Positions 30,985 through 44,400 of a DNA stretch of 64,000 nt are shown here, one piece after another. The number at the start of each line of letters is the position of its first letter. Positions within the stretch are counted from its first letter, which is position 1. A program made the position numbers and the translations under genes. Origin of the DNA: Antedon mediterranea (Eukaryota > Echinodermata > Crinoidea > Comatulida > Antedonidae). Location: the NCBI RefSeq assembly GCF_964355755.1, contig NC_092676.1:21992288-22056287 (forward strand). The letters run 5' to 3'. The notes under the pieces are model-generated. The model did no database searches. It saw only the letters and a list, made by a program, of their open reading frames with translations, and was not told where the DNA came from.

Positions 30985-31095
30985 CAAGGCCATATACATG
31001 GCTGCAGTCGCGCGCTCAAATATGAGTTAATGTTTACCGACCAACCGACCGACCGACATAGTGAGCTGTAGAGTCGCGTTGGTGCCCTTACTTGT
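30985..31095. mobile_element. Repeat family M6, copy 1
   Basis: acaaggccatatacatggct, gcagtcgcgcgctcaaatat and accgaccaaccgaccgaccg. The inverted counterpart is at 61,985-62,090. Confidence 0.6.
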
Positions 31096-31138
31096 AGATC
31101 ATAATATGTCACACGGTTTCTTAAATCTTGATTTCCAT

Positions 31139-31187
31139 GCCCACTAGCCTACTGATCCTTGCGTTACGTCCTAGTGGGAACCAAGCA
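31139..31187. mobile_element. Half of an M2 MITE
   Basis: gcccactagcctactgatcc, then ttgcgttacgtcctagtggg and aaccaagc: the M2 right terminal repeat with little core. Confidence 0.6.
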
Positions 31188-31291
31188 GTAAAGTACATTT
31201 ACAATCTATTCAGGGGACATTCCTAATATATATAGGTACGTGTGAATCGGGTATAGGTTTAGCATAGCTATCAAATGCGTCTATTTGACTA

Positions 31292-31452
31292 TTAAGCTCT
31301 GTCTACACTATCAAGTTTGACAAAACAAGTGTGGTGTGCCTAAATATGGTAGTGATACGCCCAAATATGGTAGTAATATGACATCATCATGTCCATATGG
31401 CCACATTACATTTTTTTGTCACATGAAGTTTGATAGTGTAGACAGAGCTTAA
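31292..31452. mobile_element. MITE family M1, copy 5 (best preserved)
   Basis: Left ttaagctctgtctacactat, right atagtgtagacagagcttaa: a perfect 20-bp terminal inverted repeat. The core has two direct copies of gccc/taaatatggtagtgata and the word gacatcatcatgtccatatg. Confidence 0.9.
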
Positions 31453-32070
31453 GATTTGTTTCTGTTATCGTTTTAGTGCATACACTCACGATTATTAAAG
31501 TATCAGAAAATTCACAACTGCTATCTCTCGTCACTCAGACAACTCTATTAACTCACCTGTCAAATTGCTAAATTTAATTTATCACACTTCTCCCAACTAC
31601 ATAATAAACATCGACGTTTAACCGTATTAGCGAATGAAATCACTGCGCGTAACATTAAATATATACGCGTATCATACGTAATAATAGACTTTCCGCTAGC
31701 GGTTATACACACTCCGCCCAGTATGTACAACGCGCTGTTAAAATCTCATTAGAGGTTTAATCACGCCCAAGTTGCAAAGTCAAGAATACCGCCGGCATCG
31801 CAGACGATTATAGGAAACAGTGGCAGGAGCGGATAGAGATACTGCCCACCGACGTCATATATTCGTCAATTCCCCATCTGGAACGAAGTGTTTTTATTTG
31901 CTCTAACATCGTAATTAAGTGGTGGTCACTTTGATAATTGCACATAAAGTACATGAAGTGAATATCGACGGTGATACGTTTCGAACAGGTCACAGGCCCC
32001 TTGGCAATAGGCCTGTGTTTTAGGTTTCATGATTTTAAGTAACGCTAATACCAAAGCAGCCAAAGCAACG

Positions 32071-35000
32071 ATGACACGCCGGTTTATTTTAGTTGGTGAG
32101 TTATTTATTTTATTTTAGCACTAATAGTCGAGTAAATCCGTTGCTATGTTTGTAATGGATTTATATAAAAATAACTTTATTATCTGATGACACAATGTAG
32201 TTGGTTTTCATAAGCGAATTCATTTAATTCAATAGAATTGATGTTGTTTTAGGCAAAGAGGTTTTGCATTTGTAATGGTATAACATTATTATTGTAATGG
32301 AACATGTGTGTTTGCAGGCTATACTGACGCGCACCGGTATTATTTTGTAGAGTCTGTGTATTGCATATACATCCAGATTTCAGCTAAGAATTCATTTTTT
32401 ACAAATAGATTGACTTTACAATTGTCATGTTGTTTTACATATAGTTTAAGTTACAGGAACAGGACAGCTGACCGATTTATTTCTTAGACAGTTCGACCCA
32501 CCTTCTCACCATTTGAAATACAAACCCAGCGTACACATTGTGGAGAGGGGGAATTCGTTTTCGATCAAAACAATCACTCAAACAAGTTTATAGATCTAAC
32601 TCAGAAAACTCGTTTAGGCCGGATCTAAATCAGGCCCCTATATATATATTATTTTTGAAATCTATCGAAAAGAGGATTCACTTTACACAACCATACACAG
32701 CAGAGTTTCCAAAACAGCTGTTTTATATGATACGACCTAGGTCTACTTGCCGAATTGTAGAAAAATGCCTGTATTTTAAGCATGATAAATGTATAATATT
32801 GGAATGTTTTTTAAAATCACAATTGGCTATTTTGTGAAAATTATCATACCGTATAAATAACACTCAGAATAACTGACTGTAACACTCAAAATGTGATCAT
32901 ATCTCATTAAACTCTAATTTGCATATTCATAAACATTAAAATCTTAGAAATGAGTCCATATTATATTCCGACGCACTAAGTGTGCACGTCGTCTGCAAGT
33001 AGACCTATTATACTAATCGCATCGCGCTTTGCTGCGCCAGAAGTGGCGAAAAGTATTATAACATTTCCTATACGATCGTAATTTTATGAGTCTTAAAAAT
33101 ATAGATAAATGTATGGGCCATCTACAGAAAGAAATTAAGTTGTTTCTATAATATTTTTGTTGTCAATTTATCTTATGTCATTTAAGCTTGTTTCAAATCT
33201 ATACGGATGCAAACGCACGGACGTATTAGCGCAACGCAAGCAAGTAGAAAAATTACTAAACCGAAATGCAAATCCGATAGACTTTCAACTCCGATTGAGA
33301 AAGGCCAGGTTGGTTCCGATACAACCCCGTCTAATATGGATCGGTTCTTAGTGTAAGTCTTTTTCGGTATTTTTGCTTTTTCTTTACGTAAAACTGACGA
33401 GGTCTTTGTACTGTACAACATTTCGAGAAAAAAAAAATTAAAGTAAGGATTTTACGCCTTAAAATGATTCATCTGCAGTATAAGGTTGAAATTGAAATCT
33501 GATGAAAATTTTCCGAAACCAAAAAAAAGATTAGTTTTGATTAATAATCAACCAATAAACTAATAAAAAAGAAACCGAAAAAGCGTTATAATAACACATA
33601 TTCGTTTACTAAAACATCTAAAGTTTCACCTAACAATTTATTATATTACTTTTTCCCGTACTTGTGTGTGTTATTAAAGCATGTACAAATTATAAGTTAT
33701 AGTCTGATCCGAACAAAATTATTAGTAATATTGCTATAATAATTTTAGCTCAATGAAGGAATAGTGTTCTTAAAGCTTTAACACTTTTGTTGGGGGTTAT
33801 TTTACTTTACTGTTTTGATTTACTTTTCACTTGTTTTATCTGTATGTTAGGGTCTATCTCGATTGAGATCAGACCACTCTAGTAATACCCATGTTCTAAT
33901 TTCCCCAGTAATTTGACTTAGGATTTATTTATCTACAATAAGTAGGCTACATGAATATATTTATTGACCTAACATTCTGAAATTAACGATAGTTGTATTT
34001 ACCTCCATGAATTGAACAGTCGAATAACACAAATAAAACAATATTTAGTAATTTAGTAATATTTAACTGCACCCGTCGCGACCTTTAAAAATGTCTCTCA
34101 AGAGAATTACCATGGAAACGATTATCGTTTAATTAAGTTTACGATTAAAGTGCGTGCGTGGGTTCGGTATTAAGTTTCTGAAAGAAAAGAACAAAATATT
34201 AGTCAATTTGTTCTTGAAATTGAATTGTGGTATAGAGATGTCTAATAACGATATCGGATGGGCCATTAAATATTCCTAACAATAGACCACGGATAAACTA
34301 ATGAAAATCGTAATTTTCAAATGTTATGCATTATTGTAGTCCATTAGATTTATTTACACGAATCGCGTATGGGCCTTGTTTAGTTTAAAGTGAATTTTAT
34401 CTGCATAATATGGTCTACTGCTATAGCAATTGATTGTTCAACGAGTAATGGCTATAGTTTTGTCAGCAACACTAGGAGATACCAGTAATATACGCATGCG
34501 TGTAAAATGATTGTCAGACGTGTACGTGTGACGGAATGAGTGCGCGTGCGGTGCGAAAAAATAGGATGGTTTATATTGACGTTTTCGATTGAGAATTTTC
34601 AATTTCGTGGGGGAAAATCAATTTCAACTTCACAAGCAACAGTTCGGATGGCGTCGTGATTGGTCAATTTACTTGCAGTGCGCTTACGTCATTGCGTCGC
34701 GTCTAAGCCAATGACAAGCGAAGTTATAAACAGTTAGCAATCACAATTGCGAATAAGCCATCGCTTGTGATTGGTCAATTCACTTGCATTGCGTTACGTC
34801 CTTGTGTTGGGTCGCTAGTGGGAACCACGCTTTAGTGAGCGTTAACATTATTATTAATATAGCTTAAATTAGAACATTAAGCAACGTTTAACAAGTCAAC
34901 TTAAATAAGATAATGATGACAAACATGGTAATGTTGTTAATTAATTTATCATAAACATCGTGTGTCACTATTTTTTAGACGAGCCTGACTAACGTTGAGT

Positions 35001-38000
35001 CACTAATTCTTAGATTAATTATTGTTTTTGCCATGTACCCTACTTTTAATTTAACGCACTATGATCACGTGATACTATATTGATTACATTCTAACATTAC
35101 AAGCTCGTTGAACCACGTAAAGTATATCTTCATTTGTAAAAGAACAAGCAACCTGTTGATTACGTCACGTTGTTGTTTATTTTCAAGAAACAGGACGTAG
35201 AAACGCTACGTAAGCGAGACGACAAATTGTGATTGGTAAAATTATCAATACGCTAAGTGGTTTCGAAGAATTACTCACACGTTCTCAATTTAAGAGAATA
35301 AATAGGAATAATTTTTTCCAAAAAAACGCCGCTCATCTGACGATAACAACCGTCTACATACATATCGATAAATTAATACTCAATCAATCACCCAATCAAT
35401 CAATACATGCATCTCAATATTTATCAGCAAATGTTTTCATAGACTCTCTTTTCCCATACGTGCTTTGGGGTGTGCGCATATTTCCAAATACCCACTAACT
35501 GTTTCCTAATGATTACGTTCTCTTGAATATAACTGCCTAAAGGAGCTGCACGAAAATGTATAAAACGTGTAAAATTATGAAAATTGGAGGGAATTCAGAA
35601 AAGAGCAATCAGTTTTTTTTATAGAAAATATGCACTTCATATAGATTGGTCTTATACTGACGCTTATATCACAAACATTAGGACTCTCAAATCCAGACGT
35701 AAATCCCTCCACCAATCCCAAATACATTGTCACATGATGATTATTATACTATCAGTCTCGACCACCTGATCCGGATTCCCAATTTTTAACTAACATTCTT
35801 CCGAATAATGAAAATAAACGTCACTAAGGATAAAACATAGAACTTAATAAAAGTGTTTATAATTAGAATACCTTTTACTTATATGACACCTTTGTTGAAT
35901 GATAGCGCGGAAACATAAAGTAGGCCTATAGCAACTATACACTATTCGAATGATTCTTATGTCATAAGTTCACGTTAATAATGTATAAACTTCATTTTTT
36001 TTTATTAGGAACATTTTTGTCTGACATCATTAGTTCATTCTTGTTTATAAAGTGAATAGTTGACATATGTACACGTGGACAGAACAGGCATATTGCAGAA
36101 AAATGATACTGAAACATTGACATATACTATATACATGGTTGTTACGTCATAAAGCCATAAGTTTAGTGGTAGGGCATTGATCGATTGTAGCCATATCACT
36201 CTTAGTAAGATATTTTCCAATTCTAAGTGTTTCACATTCAAGTCAATAATTCATACATTTACATAGTTAGATAGAGAATGTTCAAACCTTAAAGATGTAT
36301 TGTCACGCAAAAACATGAAAAATAAAGTGAATAAAATCAGAATTTGAATATATTATTTTGTAGTTTTAATAAAGTTAATCACTTCCGTAGGAAAATACCG
36401 GAACAATTAATGTTTTAACTTATAAAATGACACAATAAATGATTAAATTCAACCAAAAACCCATTGTCTGGGAGGCAATTTGACAATTTTTTTGCTTTAA
36501 ATTACAGTTTTTTAGGTAAATACATTTTGTTTTCGATCAAATTTTGGTCAAAGTGGATAACTATGAGGTAACATTAAAATGGCATATTCAACAAAAAAAT
36601 AACAAAGATAATTTTTTCAGTGGGACAATACACCTTTAAGTGTAAGTCTTCACTTAGCATGTAATTGGTGGATGCAGTGACATTACTATAATAAACAATA
36701 AGTAAATACACTTACAGTATTGGAAATCTAAATTTTGTTTTTGCATTGACTTATCAATCGAAAAAAGATTATGTTTCAATCTGAATAGTTTTCACAGATA
36801 AAATTAAATTTCAATGCTACAAATTTAGAACAAAATAAAGTCATATCAGATTCACATCTCTAATTCATTATTGATGAATTCTTACAAAATTAATGAACTA
36901 CTCACGGAATTGGTGACTGTCAAGAAATTGTTAAATTTTCGCGAAATTGTTGAATCTTCACAATATTAGTGAATTATTATGAAATTGGCAAGTTTTCACG
37001 AGAGTGATGAATTGTCTCGAAATTGTTGAATTCTTAAGAACTTGATAAATCCTCACGCAATTTGGGAAATTCTCCAAAAATTGGTGAATTTACATTAGGC
37101 CTAAATTGGGGAATTATCTGTAAAAGCTTGGTTCCCACTAGAACGTAACGCAAGGACGTAAACGCAACGCAAGCGTTTTAACCAATGACAAGCGAAGTTA
37201 TAGACAGTTAGCAATCACAAGCGAACAAGCCATCGCTTGTGATTGGTCAATTCACTTGCGTTGCGTTACGTCCATGTGTTGCGTCGCTAGTGGGAACCAC
37301 GCTTAAGAGTAAAAGCACCTCAAGTCGACGCAAACAATTAAAAACATCATGTGAACCACAATAGCACGTCAGTAATCCGCAATTTTGTTTCTAACTTAGC
37401 TTTATTTTATTCAGTAAAAACGTATGCATATATATTATATAATTCGTCTGAACATTTTGTTTTCTTCATGAACCTTTCTGACTTTTAATCTAGGCCTACT
37501 TCAAGTATCTTTATCAAAACATATCGTCAATAAATTATTCTATTCCCCCAGCTTTTTTCAGTTTCATTGGTTAATATTTATGTATTACCTACATTTGTTA
37601 TAGTGTTTTCATGAACCTTTGACGTTCGGTTTATTTAAGGTATGTTAAATCATGTGACTCAAAAACGTCATTCTAGTCATGGCTATATTTTTTTTGTATG
37701 TATATTTTTGTTTGTCATCAGATTTTAGAACACGCCATTCTAACCTATAAAACAAGGCGACCACTCCAGTATCGTATCGTTTTTTGTATTGTAGTAAATG
37801 GCGGTAATGGCCTAATGAACGCCGTAACAGCATTTGTCATTAGTGTTTACATATACTGTAACGACTTGATAGCTCTTTAACAGACCATTTCATACGAGAG
37901 GTTAAAAGAGCGCTATGTATTATGAAAGAAAATTGCTTGCATTGTGCATTACAAATACCTGTTCTCAAAAGGCAATCTAATTTTGATTAATTTAATTTTG

Positions 38001-40754
38001 AGCTTTCAGCTTTCACGACCTTCTACAGTGCAGAATCTACAAGTCCACAGTAAAAAAATACATGGTACCTTGATTTAGATTTGTATTAATTTGGTGGTGA
38101 ATGAAATTGATGAATTTATGGTTGATATTTTATTTATTTTATGTCTAGGCACACTGTACTATCAGATAGGTGTTATCCTTATATTTTGTGAACCAGGAAT
38201 AATGACGATAACAAATGGAATAAAAAAAGGATAACGATTATAAAAAAATAAATAAACTCTCACCTAATTTTACTAAAGAATAATTCTCAAAATCTGTATT
38301 TGAAATCAGATGAATTTATTTCAACATGATCTTACAGATTTAATTATTCCGTTTTAATAAAAACATTTCTAATGATTTAAAAAATAATTTACAACAATTA
38401 ATGTAAATATAACTTCGTCTTTAGGCATAATACTATACATGCATAATACTGCGGGGGTGTCCAACCAAGGACTATACGTTTATAAGGATTAATAGCCTAC
38501 CAATTGACCTAACATTTTACTAAATTCAATCGCGTTTACTGAAAATAAAAAATTCCACCAACGCAAAGAAATTAATAATAATAATTTTTAAAAGGAGATT
38601 TTATTAATCGTAATTGTAGTTGAAATCAATGTGGATGTCTTGCATATTAAAGCGCTTATTAAAATCTAAGCTACACAAGTTGACGTGCGCGTACAAAGTA
38701 TGTAAACTACATAAGTTAGGGTGCGCGTAGAAAATATGTAAACTTCTACACAATACAAGTTGAAGTGCGCGTACAAAATAAGTAAACTACACAAGTTAGG
38801 GTGCGCGTAGAAAATATGTAAACTACACAATACAAGTTGAAGTGCGCGTACAAAATATGTAAACTACACAAGTTAGGGTGCGCGTAGAAAATATGTAAAT
38901 TACACAAGTTAGGGTGCGCGTACAAAATATGTAAACTACACAAGTTAGGGTGCGCGTAGAAAATATGTAAACTACACAATAATACAAGTTGAAGTGCGCG
39001 TACAAAATATGTAAACTACACAAATTAGGGTGCGCGTAGAAAATATGTAAACTACACAAGTTGGGGTGCGCGTACAAAATATGTAAACTACACAATACAA
39101 GTTGAAGTGCGCGTACAAAATATGTTAACTACACACGAGTTGACACGCGCATACACAATATGTTTGCCGGCTACACAAGTTGACGCGCGCGTACAAAATT
39201 CACAGTTTTCATATGGATCGGTATAGATTATATCACACATTTTGAATATCGTTAGTGATTTATTTAATACGTATACACACCTACGGGAATTCATAAAATG
39301 TGTTTAAAATTTTATGATAGTTGCTCTGTAAATGTCAACTATTTAATTTGTTTAAATTATGCCGAAGGGTCTATAAACAACCCGTGTGGAAAATGTATTC
39401 TGCGCTAAAGGGGACCTACAACTCACAAACATTGAAAGTTCCGCACCTCTCTGCTCCAAATTTAAACAGACAGCAGACACTAAGTGATTAAACACTCATT
39501 TTAAATTAGGGAAGCCCTGAGGTAAATGTACAACCTACACAAAAAAAAGTACCATTGTTTCCTATGTGACCCTTGAAGAGATAAAGGAACACTGCAATGG
39601 TCACGTGATATAAGGCGAAGGTCCATTTATGAAGTGCGCGTACAAAATATGTAAACTACACAAGTTGGGGTGCGCATAGAAAATATGTAAACTATAAAAG
39701 TTAGGGTGCGCGTAGAAAATATGTAAACTACACAAGTTGGGGTGCGCGTACAAAATATGTAAACTATACAAGTTGAAGTGCGCGTACAAAATATGTTAAC
39801 TACACGCGAGTTGAAAATAACATACACACGAGTTGAAAATAACATCCTATCCTAATTTTATCATTGAAAAAAATTTTAAAAAAGATTTATTTTTTTTTAT
39901 TTTAATTTATTTATGTTCAACTTTAGTTCACTTTTGGTATTCCCTGTCTTGTGTTTCTCTGTTTTTGTTGTTGAATATAATTTTTTTTTTTATTACGGAT
40001 ATGGGTATTGTTATTCATACAGGTAGTAAAGCTTAGTTGAATAGATTTATCCTTCTAAACGTTTTTTATTGATTCATTTTTGTTATATTTCACTGATTTT
40101 ATACATTTACACGTCAACGACTTTCTATATACAATTGTAAGATTTTCAAAACATACATGTGATTAGTGCATTGGCGCCACGATTCTCAAAAGTATACCAA
40201 CAAAAAGTCATCAGTCCAAATTTGCAATCGTTTATTATTACCGGGTTTATTACAATAATCATTATGTATTATTATCTAATCAAAAATCAATAGGCCTGAA
40301 TTCATTTTGTATTGTTCACATTCAGCGCTAACTGCAAGTGGCAAAACAGCGGTAACACGCATGCGTGTAGAGATGTCCAGCTTCAACGTAGGATCGCAAG
40401 TTGGTAGGACATCCGGGTTGGTCCGCTCCTTAATTTTGGGGGGAAAATAGTGCAAAAGAAGGATCAACATTAAGTTAAGCAAACGTTGTCTTTTAATTGA
40501 TCCAGTCGATTTGTATAGTGTACAAACTTAATCCATGTGCTAGAGATGATGTAGTCGACAGACAAGAAACAACAGATTATTTACATAATACGTAGAGCCG
40601 GGTGCTGACGTCAGTATTTATGTTGTATTTTAGTTAATGAATTCGTTTAATTAGAACACATTATTCTCTCATGGTTTGAAATTTGGACACTTCTCTTTTC
40701 AAGACCTACATAAAAAAGAACTTTCAAGAGCTTACATAAAAAAGAAGTAAGAAT

Positions 40755-40789
<35 letters not shown>

Positions 40790-41390
40790 GCTGTTGCGTA
40801 ATTAAGTCTACACCCATCCAACATAAAGAAAGTAAATAATTTAAAAACTTTCATTAAAAACGTTATTCAAAGGAGTAATACGTTTGCAAATAGTTTAAGA
40901 ACCTGTATCCGTCATATAATGTATTGTTTGATGTATTATGTTAAATTGGATGCACCACTTCTGTGTGTGCCACCGATGCAAAGGTGTCATTTCCTAATAA
41001 ATTATTTATTTATTTATTTTAACGATGGCGTTAAAAAAATGAAATCTTTTAATCTCCGCTCCGAGACTGTCTTAAAATTACTCTCTTTACGTGGGTCCAT
41101 GCCTGGGGCTGCAACTTGCATGCAGAAAAAAACGCAAAACGTGTTGGTTCTTTAATATTATACGTTATCCCACGCAACCCAATCTTTAATGTGCACTGGG
41201 ATTGATTTTCTAACCTGTAATGTGTACTTTTTGCATCAAAAAATAAATTAAACGAAAGCCCTATTAGACGTCCTCAGCAGAAGAATTGCCACAGACACGT
41301 TATAGGCTTATAACCACACATTCGATTTTGGAGCTAAAGACTACGTTCAAAAGAATGTGATTATTGAAGCTTAAACATTTTTTATTCTGT

Positions 41391-41423
<33 letters not shown>

Positions 41424-44400
41424 GGGCCTATTAATTAATTTTTTAAAGATGTATCGTGCTAGATCTGCCATGCAACCACTTTAGTTTATCACCAGCAGAC
41501 TATCTTTTTTTTAAATACACAGTTTACAAAACTAAGAAAAAATAATGAATGTGCTGAGCTTTGGGAGTGTTTAAATGATGTGAGTACTTATACACCTTAG
41601 GCCATCTTGGCCAGACTAAAATATGCTTTGAAAATGATAAATTGATTCTATGTTTGAGAAACATACCACAATAATATCTACATTTTGTTTAGGCCTATTG
41701 TGTGATTCAATTTTGAGTTCCACTACGAGCATACCAGCTACTTAACAATTGTTTGGTAAAATAACTAAACAGGCGCTCAATAAAAATATATTTCTAGGGA
41801 CGTTTCAATTTTTAATGCAAATTTGATCGATATAATATTACTGTAATCACCAAACATTTAAACATAACAATGCCGAAGAAAAGTATCTATAATCTCAAAT
41901 ATTTGTCTTGATTATAATATTCGATTTTTATATAAATTTTAAATTTTCATTTTGTTCGTAGACTCGCGTTGTTATCTCATTAATACGGTACTGAAAAACT
42001 CTGAAAACAGCCTTAGAATTACAGTACTGTTCTACCAAAATTATAAAATGAACAATTAATCAAATGTTTCGTTTACACGCTTTATCTTTCTCAGTAATTG
42101 TAACATGCGGAAAAAATGCCTATTATTAAAAAATAAACACCACTATTTTACATATTTTCGTTTACACGCTCGACGAGCTTTAAGTAAATAATCCTCAAAT
42201 TATTGTGTTAAATCTCCATGGTTAAATCTAGTTCAGTCTCGCTTTCACAGTCAATGACCTAAATCATGCAACGTCCATAAATATTAATATATAGTTATAA
42301 TTTGTTTGACTATACGACAAAATCAAGCTGGAGTCGAGATTGCCTCCAGCTGGCGTCTAGCCTCGACCAAAGACAACCGGGATTTTTTTTCTGGGCCTAT
42401 TTACTTTACGAAATGAGGCAAACCTATCTTCGTTATTAACGTTTATTGAACAATTATAACTCACGCGATGGTTGGTAAGTAGACATTATGGTATATTTTT
42501 AGTAACCGCTATTTCTCGTCATTTGTCAGTAGTCAGCTAATTAACAGGGGCCATGACCGTCTCACTAATTATGCATTATCTCCTAATTACTTTTGTTCCC
42601 GGGTGATAGTGTATTTTCAGAGACAAACGATCGGCTGAGTAATTTAGTCCGGCTCGCTTCCTGATAAAATTGATCAGGTAAAAATTGTATTTTCCAGAAT
42701 GATCGTAAAATAAAACAAAAGTTATACTTGGTATGACCATTAATTAGTGTTCATGTTCCCAACCAGTTATCCATTCGTAGAAAGTACCGATGAAGAAGCC
42801 AATCTGTGGCGACTTTAATGGACTCGAAACATGCTTACTTCGGTCTTAAGGAATTTTGAATAATTATTTTGTTAGCAATTTTACGATATACATTTATTAA
42901 ACATTTTGATGTTACGTTTGTATAACTTTGTGTATTATAATATTATTATTCACTCGATTCTGCAGATGTCACTAGCTAGAGTCTAACTGACGATCACAAG
43001 TCGTTGTGATAAGATCATCAGTATTGGATAATTTATCTTAGTCCGTTTCCGTTTAAAAAATGTATTGACAAAATGTTTCCAATCTTGGAAGATTGACAAT
43101 AATTATAGCAAGGATATGATACTGCTAAAAAGATTTTAAAAATCGAGTAAAATTGTTGCACGTCAACATAGGTCTACAAATAAACGAATATTACACGATG
43201 ATCACAAGCGAGGTAAATTCTGATCAGAACTGTATTTACACCAAATAAATAATACATACAGTACTTCCCTCTAGATAGAGTTAAGATATCATGAAAACGA
43301 GATTTTTTTATGACAGAAATATATACATTCAATGTATGCATTGTGTAAAAATGCGATATTATTATATTATGAATAACTGCCAATTATGACATGGTATTTG
43401 AGGGTTTTCGATTGATTAATGTATTCTCCATCATCAAATAAAATGTTGCCATATAAGGAAGTATATAATGATATAACAAAAACAAAATTTAAACGTTTAA
43501 AGTTGTTTCTTCTTTCATTCATACATTATAACACTGACGATGACGTCATAGAAAGTGTTTCCATGAATGTTTATTCTTTCTAACAAATTTTAACGTGTTA
43601 ATAAAAAATGTTAGTGTTGCTATCCAGTAATGGCAAAGTACTTGTACTACACTAATACATTGACTTCCTGTGCGTATTTTTAATGACGTGTGATTTGCTG
43701 AAATCTCAAAAGGCTTTTGTGTCTGCGAACTCTGCCATTAAAACATCCACCCGCAATACAAATTGAGTTTCTGCAAACATATTAAATCTGTCAATACGAT
43801 GACCTGTCCCTATGTACTTAAAATAGGCTTTTATACATACTTTTTATGGTTAATAAACATGTTTTATTATCGTGCTTTTGAATTTGTATGACTTGATCTC
43901 ATTTTATTTCTATGGCACGTTTCCTTTGTCAATGTATAATTTAATATCAATCGGTCTGTTTATAATGCATTTAATAAAGTTCCGAAAAAAGAAATCCATG
44001 AAATATGATAATTTTACCTTTAAAAAGATAAAATAAATAATCAAATGTAACCAAAACTTCGCTATTTGGTAATTTATTGGACTTTTTTCCCCTTAAATTA
44101 TTGTGATCCAAAATGTTCAGTCAAAGTGAATAACATTAAAATGGCATACTGTATTCGATACATTTTTTTACAAGGAAGAAACAGTATAAATTTACCCAAA
44201 ACCAGTTGTCTGGCAGAAAGTGTGCTTCCGAATTTAATTTTTCTTTACTTTTAATTACATGTTTCTAATAATTTGTATATATTTTTTGGATCAAGTATAA
44301 ACAGTTATTTTTAAACATTAGTATTTTCAGAGGAACAACCTTTACTGATCAGTTGTATTTCGTTTTTGTCTTACAGCTTCGGGTGTGCTGTTGATGTTAG

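Larger units (their letters stand above)
27446..32070. other. Intergenic between PSMC3 and the GDNF-receptor-like gene
   Basis: Holds three M1 MITEs, one M6 fragment, an M2 half-element and a degenerate tandem repeat. An unmapped 5' UTR or promoter of the downstream gene should lie near 31.5-32.07 kb. No other gene supported. Confidence 0.5.
32096..44376 (+). other. Large first intron of the GDNF-receptor-like gene
   Basis: 12.3-kb intron (donor GTGAGT, acceptor TTGTCTTACAG) inside the signal-peptide codons. It holds two palindromic M2 MITEs, an inverted-repeat M4 element, a degenerate 24-bp minisatellite, two blocks of a 36-bp satellite, LINE and Penelope-like fragments, and (TA)n and (ATT)n microsatellites, each listed separately. 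No other coding exon was supported; short ORFs in this interval lack recognisable homology. Confidence 0.7.

Noticed and set aside
38660-39215. CRISPR array
   Set aside because: Units are directly adjacent with no unique spacers and this is a eukaryotic genome; it is a satellite. The 47-bp array at 47,990 was rejected for the same reason.
38746-39845. Minus-strand ORFs with repeated YAHPNLCSLHI
   Set aside because: 36-bp satellite read in frame by chance; located in an intron.
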